From: Isohypsibius dastychi
Taxonomy: Eukaryota > Tardigrada > Eutardigrada > Parachela > Isohypsibiidae
Direction: 5' to 3'
Assembly: GCA_034696485.1 (NCBI GenBank)
Contig: JAQIWT010000510.1
Coordinates: forward strand, 1-18,882
DNA: 18,882 nucleotides
The stretch's first letter is position 1, and each line of letters begins with the position of its first letter. Below the pieces are notes generated by a model, which ran no database searches, had not been told where the DNA came from, and saw nothing but the letters and a program-made list of their open reading frames with translations. This document shows, one piece after another, positions 1 through 12,312 of the stretch. Both the position numbers and the translations under genes were made by a program.

Positions 1-3000
1 GTTATTAGTTATTATTCTTGCTGTCTGCCTGCCGGTCACTTCACCTTTAGCCATTTAAGAGGGTTCACTGAAAGATTCAGTGTCAAGTCATGGAAGAGGA
101 GACACTCTTCGGCTTCTATTATCCTTCCGGCAAATTAATTTCTGACAATCAGTTTAATTGATCTTGATCGCGCCCTGTTTCCGGTGTATATATGTCTTTT
201 ATATTTAGCACATGTCGCATCCTTTGAAGAATTCGAATCATAGACTACGATGCCCAAAACAGAAGACTGAGCCTTAAAATATTTTCCGCGGAAGATTCCT
301 GATCAATATTTAAAATGGCTGTTCTGAAATTACTGCTTCTTTATTTTTATTCGAATATTTTTTAAATGCCTTCATTTAAATTTTGAGCGACGTCGATTTA
401 ATATCCAAATAAATCGAGCGATGAAATCGGGTTATCGATATGAACTTGGCGATGACCTCGTTGACATCTTTTGCGAAGATATTATGATTGATGAGCACAA
501 CCCATTGTCGTTCATTGTTTCTCTTGCATTAGACCCTATTAGCAAAAGGCTCTCATTACGACACCTTTCATTCTGAGCACGTTGACCACTTGCCGCTTCT
601 GTTTGGGAGACTTACATGGAGTGATTCTCGGTTACTAATTGATGAGGCATTTTCAGCTGCTTAATAAATCTCAATTTCCGTTCATTCAGAAAGCTACTTT
701 TTTTACGAAGAACCGGGTCATCTCAAATTTCTTTACGAGAAAAAAAATCAAAACTGAGATTTCTTTCTTTAGAATCAGCTGTTTAAAGGAATACGTTTAT
801 GGTATGTCTCAAACTGTTTTGGAGTTACTTGACAGTAAGCGGGCCATTAGTCAACTTTTTTCAAATGCGACATTATGATTTTCATTCCATTCCATATCCA
901 CCCACATCTTTCTCGTTTCGAAAATAACAGGCATGTCAACAGCAGCTGATGCGGAGCAGATTTTCATCTTGATTTCTTGCGTCAGTTCATTAGTCGCGGA
1001 TCTTCGAGCGCATCGATCGCATCCATTGCGGTACTGGAAGCTGTGGGAGCCCGATCTGCTTGATCGAGTGTCACACGTCTCGTTTCGAGGATATTATTTC
1101 TTCTTTCCAGCACTTCCTAATTTTGGCTAATGAGGTTGCCTGTTGATAGGAACTGCTCTTTTTTACGAGCGTATTGACACAAACTAGAACGAATTCTTGT
1201 TTTGAATTATTTGCAAAAATGCATATTGATTTTTTCGAATCAATAATTTTAGTCACTCATTCGCATCCCGCAGTTGAACTCGTTATAAAAACTACATAAG
1301 GACTAGAGTATGCGTTTCTAATGGTTTTGCACTGTGACTACCATGTGGGAGTTCAACAAGAGAAGAGATGCATGTCAACAGGTATTCGCGAAGACATAAT
1401 TAAAAAGCAATCAAGGTCATGGCGATAATCTTACACGCGCTTTAAGAAAATACCCCACGCGCAGACTTTAGTTGATCGACCTTTATTCTTGAAGCCATCT
1501 TCAAGGTCTGAAAATGGTTCTGTTTATTCCTGATGTCGAATTTTATTTTCAATTTTCATTTTCAGTTTGTTTTAAAAATATTTACGGGCATGAGTAAATT
1601 ATTACTAATGTTTGTGAGTGATGAAATTATTAGCGAAACATATTGCTGGAAACAGGATGAAATAAATTGTGTTGATTGTCGGCAGAGTGACAGTTCAGAA
1701 GCGGCCTTTAAGGCCATCCGTATTTGAATGAATTGAAATTAGTTAATAAATTACTGGGAATTTGAAACTTAATCGTTTTGGTGAGTTGACATTCGGGCTG
1801 CGCATGAAGGGATGTGATGATGTTCCGCAGGCATATTGTGTCATGTGTTTGTCAAAATATATCAGCCGCCATTTGCTCTGCAAGAAACAGCAATACTATT
1901 GGTGATTACCTAAATAGTTACCTGATTAGTTACTAGGTATGTAATGAACATTTTATTTTTTCAAAATGCCGAATTGATTTTTAGGTTCTTAACAGAAAGC
2001 GAAGTCGACCAATGACAGGAACAAAGCATAGGCAAATTATTAATGATCAACCATGCAATTTATTAGATCCCAATAGAAAGAACGAAGTGACTCATTTATT
2101 CGATGTTTTCAAATTAGTTTTTGGTAGCGAATGGAAATTTAATGGTGGGGGTTGGGTTTGCTAGCCAAATGCAAAGCGCTGTACGCAGCACAGCGTACCG
2201 TAAATGCTGAGTTAAATGATCTGAAAAAAAAGCTAAAAGCTGTTATTAAAAAGTGAATTTTGATTTATTTAATTAGGTTTCGAATGAATGTTGTCCTTAA
2301 AATAAAATTTCTGTAGCTTTGTAATAAACGTTCCAACAAACTTCAGTATCTAGTCGTCTTTTCTGCCGGGGGAGATGACTTCGGCGAGGGGGATGATTTT
2401 TCTCACGCCTCCAAAAACTGAATCAATAACGCAATACATGATTGGAAATTGACCACATCAATATGGTGACACTCTTTGGTGTTGGTCATAAATGTCGCCA
2501 TCAATCCTCCCGGCGAAGATGAAGGCTAGCAGTTGTGTCCAACGAGCTGAGAATATCCTCATATCGCTTGAACGCGTCCCTCCAAGTGGGAAAAGACCTT
2601 TATTGTAATTGATTCAGTTCTGGTTAATAACTGGTCTGATCAGAATTCACGCCGTATTTTATTGAATGTGTGGCTGATGAAAAGATTGACCAATTCTGAC
2701 ATGGTTATTTAATTATAAATCCGGTGACCAAAGCAAAGCCCGGCGGTGTGCTCTTTGATCATCCTGTACCATAATTGTTTTCTCGACAGCTCATTTCCCG
2801 TTTGGTGGAATCAAAATCATGGTTACTACTGCAATTACAATTAATCGATATCGTAAACAAACCAGATGATTCATTTTTGTGCAGGAAATTCATTTTTGTG
2901 GAGATGAAAGCTAATTAGGATAAAAGAAAAATGGAGAAACAACATTTTGCAAAAATATTATATAAATAAAATGTACAATATATATTTAAATATATTAACG

Positions 3001-4155
3001 ATTTTTTTGCGTTCCAACGATGAGCAGCCGAATATAAATATCAACAAGATGGACAAGACAACTGCGGCGAACACCTGCTGGGCCGAAAGCACACGATCAT
3101 TTCACAGCACAATCGTCCTCTGTGACAAATTTGCAACGCATGTAATTGAGCTGATTAAAGGCTGCGCTCTAGGTATCCAACACATTTGCCTATAATTACC
3201 AAATATTTCAATAAAGGAAAACGATTATAATGACACGTACAAACACAGAGCCCGTAGTTTCAGTGACAAGCAGATCTGCAGCAGTCGTTTACCGTTGCTG
3301 GCTGACTGCCCACACATGTATTCCGCAGTCAACAAGTCGGTTGAAAGCCTTCTCAAATTAATTTACAATCTCTAAAGTGACTTTTAATGACCATATCGCT
3401 TCTGCTTGTAATGAGCGGTTTACGATCAACTGCATGCACGAAGTTGAGACTCTGGATACATCTACAATCATGCTTGGAATAAATTCGATAATTTGCTTTT
3501 TTGCAGTTATTATTCCGTAATTAAAATAACGATGGTTTTTGAACACAAACATAACTTTATAAGCTGTACAATATTTACTACCGTAATATTCTTTATCTGT
3601 TGAGCGAAATCTGCAAACAAACAAAATAGACTGATTAGTTTACTTGATGTCACTGTCTTTCATGAAGTGCATTTCGATATCGTGGTAAATATGAGCTTCC
3701 ATTCATAATGACCACTGGAAAAGATGGACGTATAGTAATAACGATTCGGATCTTTTTACCGAAAAAGACGTACGGATTACACCTGCTTGAAGACACATTT
3801 TCTTATCAGATATACCAGGAATTTAGAGTCAATCCACGCTCCCTGATCAGTGCGTTGGCTTCTGTGGGTTATGGGTAATGACGTTGAAAATAATAGAAAT
3901 GATAAGATAAGACCCTACGGGATAATTTTTACCGATTGAAAAAGTGGGATGGTTCATTTGATTTGTGATTTACGGAGTTCTATTTCAAAAAGCTTTTCAA
4001 ACGATGATTCTGATCCCATGAAGAAATGTTTTGATGGAATGGATTATGCAATTTCGTTTGGAAAATAGAGCGAATTTTAAGTGGACCTGTCAGTTGATTA
4101 TGTAGTTTCGGATGGAAGCTAAATCTATCTTTTGGCACCATCCCATTCTAAAAAA
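1..4155. other. Gene-poor AT-rich region upstream of the SLC13 gene
   Basis: I could not build a gene model here. The stretch is AT-rich with many stops in all frames. A few GC-richer islets have short open frames next to plausible splice acceptors: about 982-1116 on the minus strand, about 2140-2257 on the plus strand (ending in a Lys-rich run), 2347-2422 on the plus strand (acidic Gly/Asp-rich end), about 2500-2600 on both strands, and 3050-3160 on the plus strand. None joins into a recognisable protein, and several islets look open in more than one frame, so chance is a real explanation. The last few hundred bases should hold the transporter promoter and 5' UTR, but I see no clear TATA or initiator there. 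Confidence 0.5.
2869..2900. repeat. Short direct repeat, 13 bp, 19-bp period
   Basis: The sequence ATTCATTTTTGTG occurs at 2869-2881 and again exactly at 2888-2900, with six bases between the copies. It is a local duplication in non-coding DNA. No function is evident. Confidence 0.7.
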
Positions 4156-6974
4156 ATGCCAGATAACAAACCTCAGTGGCTCTGCTGGAATAGAACTATA
4201 TCAGCTCTTTCCCCTATTGTACCGATCTGGAGACAAATATTTGCAGTTATTCTTCCATTTGCTCTTCTTCCGTTGTGCTTAGTTTTTCAGGAACAAGTTA
4301 ACGTGAGTAATGGGTTGCGCTTGTGTGAAAAACAGTTCGACGTTCTTCCGTTTTCAGGCAGCAAGATGTGGATATGTGATGTTGTTGATGGGACTGTATT
4401 GGGTGTTCGAGCTGGTACCCCTTCCAATTACGGGACTACTTCCCGCAATTTTGTTTCCATTACTTGGAATACAAAAAGCCAAAGAAGTTTCAAAAAACTA
4501 TTTTCAAGTACGTATTATCGTATTTATTAAACATTCTACAACATCCATATTGCAGGACAGCGTTATGTTATTCGTAGGCGGTCTTTTGGTAGCGATTGCG
4601 GGTATTCTATTTAAAATACTGTAGCTGACTATGGTAATCACCGAACTGATCACCGTTTGACATTACAGTTGAACGAACTAATCTTCATCGGCGCATTGCG
4701 CTTGGAATGCTAAATATTGTCGGCGCGAAACCTCACTGGTAAATATTGTGGATTTGAACCGATATTATTTCATTACAAATACTATAATGGTCGATATAAC
4801 ATTCAAACAAAATGCAGACTATCTTTTCAGGATTATGGCAGGATTTATGCTTATTTCGGCGCTTCTTTCAATGTTCATCAGCAATACAGGTCAACCAAAT
4901 TATTCAGAAATTAAGATCTATCGCTCTGAGCTGGAAGAAATTATTCTAGCAAGAATTCATGATTTGTAAATACCTTCAAAAGTTCAGTATTACTATATGT
5001 AAATTTCGAGACGATTACAAAATACATTCACCAGAATTATTATCCTCAAAATTCTGTAACAGATCGGCTATGTGTTTATATTTGATTTTCTTGTAGCGAC
5101 GACGGCTATGATTCTCCCTATCTCCATCGCCGTTATTATGGAACTGAACAAACAAAGAATACAGACCTCAGCATCTCGAGGAACTCTGGACATTACCAAA
5201 TCCACGAGTGTCATCAACATGCATATGAACGGAACAAGACCACAGGAAGAACTTTACGCCTTGAAAGACTTCACATCTTCCAGTGCTGCTAACATAGCCG
5301 ATATTGCCGACGAAGCTGATGAAAAAGCCGAGGAACTGGACTCCTTTAATTTTCATGACCTTCCAAAACGGCAGCAAGAAATCGCTAAAGCCCTTGTTCT
5401 CTGCGTTGCCTATGCATCCAGTATAGGAGGTACTACCCGCTAAACTGAACCAATTTTTCGGACTACAGAACGTATTTTGTAATTATCGCGTCATTCAGGA
5501 ATGGCGACTTTGACCGGCACTCTCACAAACGTGGTTTTCAAAGGGCAATTCGAAAGGTACGATGAAACTGTATTGACATTTTAAACAAAAAATGATCTTA
5601 TGTGCAAGCAGTTCTATTAACACAAATCTCTTGCCTTGCGCAACATAGGCTCTACAAAGAGAGCAAGGATATCACATACGCCAGCTTCTCGGCATTCGCA
5701 TTTCCGACCATGCTCATCTGTCTTATTTTTGCATGGTGTTGGTTGGCCTTCCAGTTTTTCCTTTTTCCGTAAGAAATTTAAACCATATTTTGTTATATAA
5801 CACTACCGAGAAATGCATCAGAAACTTTGTATGAATAGCTATTTGACAACTGGGGTATCGGATACGGACGAATATCAGGAAGCCGATATCAAGAAAATGC
5901 TACGGCGAAAATATCAGGAGCTTGGGCCAATGAAGTGAGTCGGTACTTTTTTCCCCAGTCTCCTTCATTTGCTAAATTCTCACTAGATTCGCTGAAGGTT
6001 CCTCGTTATTTGTGTTCCTCTTCCTGGTCCTGTTATGGTTCTTCCGAGCACCGGAATTCATACCGGGATGGGATTCAGTTTTCCGCGATGATTACATTTC
6101 TGACGCAACACCAGCCTTATTCATGGCGTTTCTTTTATTCTTCTGGCCAAATCGGCTTCCTTGTAAAAAACAAAATCCCGGAGATTCTGCAGAAAAACTG
6201 GAACCGATTTTATCATGGAAAGTTGTTTCAAAAAAGTTTCCCTGGGATGTGGTCTTACTGCTAGGTGGATCCCTCGCACTCGCAGATGGCGTTGAGGTAA
6301 AAAATTTAAAGCATTTACATATTTAGCCGTGAAACAACATTGTGTAACCTTCAGGTATCTGGTCTAACAGAAGTTATCAAACAGCAGCTTGAGTCCTTCA
6401 AAGATCTCCCACCAGCCGCAATGGCAGCAATAATTGCAGTCGTTGTGACCTTTTGCACAGAATTCGCCAGCAACGCTGCGATGGCCACCATTTTTCTTCC
6501 GGTCGTTGCAAAATTAGTAAGTTTAAAAATAATTAAAATATACCGAAATAGTAAATAAAATATTGTCATATAATGATATAAGTTATCATCTTTTAAAAGC
6601 ACATGCTTTCCTCAGGCGGAAGTGTCAAATGTCAACCCTCTCTTCTACATGTTACCAGTGACTCTTTCCTGTTCGTTTGCATTCATGTTTCCGGTTGCAA
6701 CACCGCCAAACGCGATTGCTTTCGGGTAATTTCTACACAATTCTCCTATTCCTACCATTTAATTAAATTGCAAAATATGTTTTCAAGATGTGGATTTCTA
6801 CGGGTAATCGACATGGTCAAAGCTGGTGTGGTCCTGAATCTGGGATGCATGGGAATAATGCTGGGTTGCGTCCAGTCAATCGGTTTTGCAATTTTCAACC
6901 TGGGAGAATTTCCGGTCTGGGCCCAGTCAAATTCTACAACCATTACAACAACAACCTTATTTCCAACCACTTGA
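4156..6974 (+). CDS. SLC13: SLC13-family (INDY-type) di/tricarboxylate transporter, 13 exons
   Basis: Multi-pass membrane transporter expected to carry Krebs-cycle carboxylates such as citrate or succinate across the plasma membrane. Exons: 4156-4302, 4358-4507, 4556-4601, 4669-4738, 4831-4889, 5097-5429, 5499-5556, 5649-5768, 5839-5934, 5987-6296, 6355-6516, 6616-6725, 6788-6974. All phases agree and give 615 residues, normal for the family. Diagnostic stretches in order: [26 protein letters not shown]; the first SNT motif (SNTATTAM, split by intron 5); a long charged cytoplasmic loop; [32 protein letters not shown]; the second repeat motif [14 protein letters not shown]; and the signature [12 protein letters not shown]. 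The C-terminus is Thr-rich with an N-S-T glycosylation site. The start is the ATG at 4156; the frame is open upstream to a TTG at 4132, which is not expected as a start. The second SNT motif reads SNA. Which SLC13 paralogue this is cannot be decided here. Confidence 0.93.
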
Positions 6975-7086
6975 AGCTGTAATCCCAGTGTTCTTTTCGT
7001 TGTGATAATAAGTTCGACTAGATCCTGGACAGTGTACCATTTCCAGTTATTAAATTTTTGGTGCAAAAAGCCTGACTATTCTCAGC

Positions 7087-7092
7087 AATAAA
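7087..7092 (+). terminator. Polyadenylation signal AATAAA for the SLC13 gene
   Basis: A canonical AATAAA lies 113 bases after the transporter stop codon and would give a short 3' UTR. Confidence 0.65.
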
Positions 7093-7109
7093 ATTTCCTG
7101 CTGATTTCA

Positions 7110-8175
7110 ATAACAGGAGTAAGGAGAGTTGACGACAGGGGTTCTGAATACGGTTATACAGGGGGAGCAGGGTTGGGAACCAGAAATGTCCCAAAATGGG
7201 TGACTTCGGGAAGATTCTGACCAGTGGTCACAATATTTCCCAGTTCTTAGAAGATGTATACCAAAATGATGCCAATTGACTGGGAAATTCAGCAGGCTGG
7301 TCGGCTTTGGAACCAGTTAGCTTCAGTAATTTGTAAATAATTTTTCCATTCGAACCGCACAAAGTTTGCCGCCGGACCCCCTGTAAGTTTTTTGCATCTA
7401 TGTTTTCGCACTTACTTTTTGACTGCATCGAAGAAGCATTTGCATGTAGTTGTAACAAACATCCAACATCACACGAGTGTTCGTACGAGTATGATCCGTC
7501 GTTTGCTTATCGCCGAGAAGTGATGTCGACTTCTACCAGTTATCAATCGACGAATTCTTTCCAGCTTCCGGTGAGTAAAACAAGATTTTTGGACAATGTG
7601 TAAACAAACATTGCTCCATGTGCTACTTTTTAATTTAACACGAAAGAATGTCTTTTGCGAATGAAAACTCAGCAGTATCTGCGATGCGAGCCTAACCATT
7701 CAGAAGCGAAACCGATCTTGATATCGAGGTCGTTGTCGGAGATCGCGATCAGTGTATTCTTGGGAATCTGGCGGCAGCCTTCCCAGTGGTCTCTGTAAGC
7801 TAATTGTCCATCGTGAATGCTCCTGTAGTCCGCATAACTTGGATCACGAGCTGGGCTAGGGTGACTACAGTATACCAAAACCAATTTTGAGAAAACTTAT
7901 TTCCGCCGCCACCTAACCACGCTACTGCCCTCTGTCGGTGACCTTTTGCGTCATTGATCACGTGGACGCTTTCGAGCGGTGTGTTCCATTTGGCTTGTGG
8001 TGTTGGCATGACCAAGCGACTGGCAAATCTTAATTTCGATGAATATTGGTAATTGTCTGTTTCCTTTGAGATTTGATTCCTAGAATTTTGGAAAATTGTC
8101 GACAGATAATTTGTTTTCAACGGAAGAGGATAACGCGAGGATTTTCAACGCTTGTACTAAGTTACCACCTCTGCA
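7110..8175. other. Unresolved region with coding-like fragments on both strands, upstream of STAM
   Basis: No recognised gene. Plus-strand pieces: ATG-led frame 7266-7325 followed by a possible donor; frame 7400-7570 (57 codons) ending at a strong donor GTGAGT (7571); possible exon 7704-7794 between CATTCAG and GTAAGC; possible exon 7871-7957 after GACTACAG, ending in TGA. Joining 7400-7570 to 7704 in phase stops at 7719-7721 and gives 62 residues. The other phases do not give one consistent protein. The minus strand has competing open frames at 7669-7884 (71 codons) and 7800-8120 (106 codons). A further stop-bounded plus frame runs from an acceptor near 8085 through STAM exon 1. The region also holds the STAM promoter and 5' UTR. 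It may be a fast-evolving small gene, a decayed gene, or chance. Confidence 0.4.
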
Positions 8176-10274
8176 ATGGGACTCTTCACAGGAAATTCAT
8201 CCCTGGAAAGAGCAATTGGTAACACGAATTTAGTACTAAAATTGGAAGTTTTAAAAATGGCTCCTTGTTGCTTACAGACTTGGCTACTGATGGGACTAAA
8301 ACAGTGGAAGATTGGAGTGAAATTTTGGAAATTGTGGATCAGATAGAAATTCAGCCAAATGGGTAAGCCATTGATCTTTGGAATGTTGATCTTTCAGTAG
8401 AAGATGCGACACTTGACTGAATTCAATTTTTTAGTGCGAGAGATGCTTTAAAAGCCATCATGAAACGAGTGAAACACAAGGATCCGCATGTTGCCGTTTT
8501 GGGATTGACTTTGCTGGATGCTTGTGTTGCGAATGCGAAGCGGAAGTTTCATTTGGAAGTCAGCTCCAGGTATTTCGACGAGGAAGTCAGAGGCATCCTC
8601 CAAAATAGCGCGGTAAGTTTCTTCGTTCCATATTATAGAAAACGTTGTTATTAACATGACGTTTTGGTCTCTTTCAGAACTATACGTACGAGATCGTTGT
8701 ACGCCTTTGTAAGCTTGTCAAAAAGTGGTCAGAAAATGAATTTAAATCCGACCCTTCGCTGAGGTACGTTACTGTTTGAGAGATTTAGTTCAACAGTTTT
8801 GAGCAAGTCTGTTTCTTTTCAGTATAATTCCGACTTTGTATCACCATATCAAGTCTTTCAAACCGCATTTTTTGGAAGAAGTATTTATTCCTGTTTTCTC
8901 CGTCGTTTTCCTCCTGTAATATCTGTTTTTTTAACTAGCCTGTCCAACCAAAAGCAAGGTCATCATCGCAGCCATCATCTACAGATGCTGCAGCCGCCAG
9001 AAGGAAAGAAGAAGAGGAAATCGCTAAAGCAATTGCTTTATCCATCGAAGAGGAGAAGCTAAAGACGCGTTCATCTTCGATGAGAAATCTGGAATCGTCT
9101 TTTGCGTCGACTAGTTTATATCCGGCCATGGAATCTGGTTCGGGTGGAAGCCCTATTTATGCGACAGTCAATAAACATAAGGAGCCTCGAAAAGTTCGCG
9201 CCATGTACGATTTTGAAGCTGCTGAAGACAACGAGCTGACGTTCAAAGCTGGAGAAATTATTCATGTCACCGATGACAGGTGGGAGATATAATTTCGTGA
9301 GCGCATTTTAGAGGTAAGTTTTGTTCTGATTTAGTGATCCCAACTGGTGGAAAGGTTCAAGCCATCGAGGCGAAGGGTTATTTCCGACGAATTTCGTCAC
9401 CAGTGATCTGAACTGGGAGCCTGAAAATGGTTTGTTTAGTGGTGAAGGAAAAAATCTACAGCAACTTATTTTTTGGTCGTTTAGAATATCCTGCTACAAA
9501 GCAGAAAACGGCGAAGGAGGAAACTGCCAGTATAACTTCGGAAACTGTGGAGCTGAAACCTGTTACGATTGACGAGAGCTTGATTGATAAAACGCTCAAT
9601 ATGATCCATGACGCTGACCCCACTGGCGAAAGAGCCGATCCGCAAGATCTTCTGAATCTTGAGGGTATCTTCAAAAAATATTCATCAGCAATAATTTGAA
9701 CCGAATAAGTACATTTGTTCCATTATTTACAGATCAGTGTAGCAGAATGTGGCCGCTGATAGACACGGAGCTTCAGAATGTCGATCGCCTTCAGTCCAAC
9801 TTGGAAGAGCTTTCAGTGCAGATAAACGACGCTTTAGCCATGTACGATTCGCTGATGAAAGATCAGGCAGCTCAGATGACGGCTGGAAATTTCGGACCAC
9901 CAGGAGAGTCGACTAGCATTCCTTCCGGGGTACGTACTCTTTGAATATTTTATCTTGGGTATTTTTCTGTAAACGATTTCAGAATTTCTGCTAAATGATT
10001 TGTTGTTAAACAGTATTACCAGCCTCAAGTTGGCCAGCCCGCCGGATATCCGGTTGGATATGGAGGACCGTATCAGGGATATCAGGACCAGCAGCCATCT
10101 GGATATCAGGGTCCACCGGGGAACATATATGCAACTCCAGCCAACCAAGCCAAATTGGCCGCAGCATCCGGACGAGGGGTGCCTATGCCCACAGGGTACC
10201 CTGAGCAACAGCAGCTTCCTCATGGATTCCCGATGACACCTGGTGGATATTACTCTCAGCATCCACCACAATGA
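8176..10274 (+). CDS. Stam: STAM, signal-transducing adaptor molecule (ESCRT-0 subunit), 10 exons
   Basis: Partner of HRS in the ESCRT-0 complex, which binds ubiquitinated receptors on early endosomes and sorts them toward multivesicular bodies. Exons: 8176-8218, 8278-8362, 8435-8612, 8678-8763, 8823-8880, 8939-9279, 9335-9429, 9485-9664, 9733-9929, 10014-10274; phases agree and give 507 residues. Domain order is typical. VHS domain, about 1-148, starts [13 protein letters not shown] and contains [22 protein letters not shown], about 174-190, contains [16 protein letters not shown]3 domain, about 233-290, contains ALYDF-type [15 protein letters not shown], the Trp pair NWWKG and GLFPTNFV. A helical GAT-like core, about 296-400, binds HRS in the family. 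The tail, 422-507, is rich in Gly, Tyr, Gln and Pro. The start matches the family N-terminus closely. I found no ITAM-like tyrosine pair. The downstream neighbour is convergent WDR5. Confidence 0.95.
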
Positions 10275-10431
10275 ATTCCCAGCATGAAATAGTGAAATAC
10301 TGTATGTGTTATTGCTCGGTCAAAGTTTACGCATGTGATTCCGAATCCGATATCAATTTAGTTAGCCGTTTCGAGTGTATTTTAATTCTCGCGGAAAAAA
10401 TTGGTTAGTTTATTTTTCACTGAACGTGATC

Positions 10432-10437
10432 TTTATT
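10432..10437 (-). terminator. Candidate polyadenylation signal of WDR5 (minus strand AATAAA)
   Basis: TTTATT on the plus strand reads AATAAA on the minus strand, about 160 bases beyond the WDR5 stop. A second copy lies at 10409-10414. If used, the WDR5 3' UTR would run into the STAM 3' UTR. Confidence 0.45.
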
Positions 10438-10457
10438 TCTACAAGATGAGCTGATCG

Positions 10458-10463
10458 AATAAA
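10458..10463 (+). terminator. Polyadenylation signal AATAAA for STAM
   Basis: AATAAA lies 184 bases after the STAM stop. A second plus-strand AATAAA at 10590-10595 ends just before the WDR5 stop codon, so alternative STAM 3' ends are possible. Confidence 0.55.
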
Positions 10464-10598
10464 GCGTGGTCTAATCCAAGGATTGATATGTCTCGAACGC
10501 AAAACAATTTCATTAAGAATTTAACAAGTAGGCATTCTCCGTAAAAAAAATGGTGAATCTGGATGAGGTCAAAGAGTAAATCCAGAACCAATAAAAAT

Positions 10599-11894
<1,296 letters not shown>

Positions 11895-12312
11895 TATTCG
11901 TACTCAAGAGCGAACGACGAATGCAAGGCAGAACAGATCAACAGAAACAGTTTTCCAATATGTCGACCAAAGAAAAACCAAACCAAAGAAATGGCTGAAA
12001 AATGGCAACAAAAGGAACTTCAAGTGTTGATTAAATTGGCAAATCCCGGTGGAGCGTCCCGTTCGTGCAGTTGGTATCCGTAATGAGGGGATAACGCTTT
12101 ACCGCCGTCAGTGTCCACCCAAGCCATGAACTAGGGCTAATGACAAGGCTTGCGTAAGCTTCGATTGTTGTGGATTACCCGGCCCCAGTTTCTAGTTTCT
12201 ACTTCTTCGAGAATTTGTCGAATTCTTAATTTGTGCTGAGATTTTAAGCGGGTTTTCAAGTGCCCGTTGAACTGACCATCTTCAAAACTTCTTTCGCAGT
12301 TAACGGAACAAC
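11895..12312. promoter_or_regulatory. Divergent intergenic region between WDR5 and the exosome gene
   Basis: These 418 bases separate two start codons facing away from each other and must hold both promoters and 5' UTRs. I see no TATA box at a convincing place. A short inverted repeat GAATT-N5-AATTC lies near 12210-12225. A shared bidirectional promoter is an inference from the layout. Confidence 0.5.

Noticed and set aside
639-1130. Two ATG-led plus-strand frames of 79 and 65 codons
   Set aside because: Composition is unlike the coding exons in this window and no homology is recognisable.
2177-2195. Inverted repeat CGCTGT / ACAGCG with a 7-base loop
   Set aside because: A 6-bp stem is expected by chance at this scale, and there is no T-run or partner site.
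3358-3624. 88-codon open frame on the minus strand
   Set aside because: No recognisable motif, no splice context and biased AT-rich composition; it cannot be separated from chance.
4132-4155. Upstream TTG as start of the SLC13 gene
   Set aside because: Non-ATG starts are rare in animals and an in-frame ATG follows at 4156 with a family-typical N-terminus.
9834-10271. 145-codon open frame on the minus strand
   Set aside because: It covers STAM exons 9 and 10 and the intron between them; STAM on the plus strand matches its family clearly.
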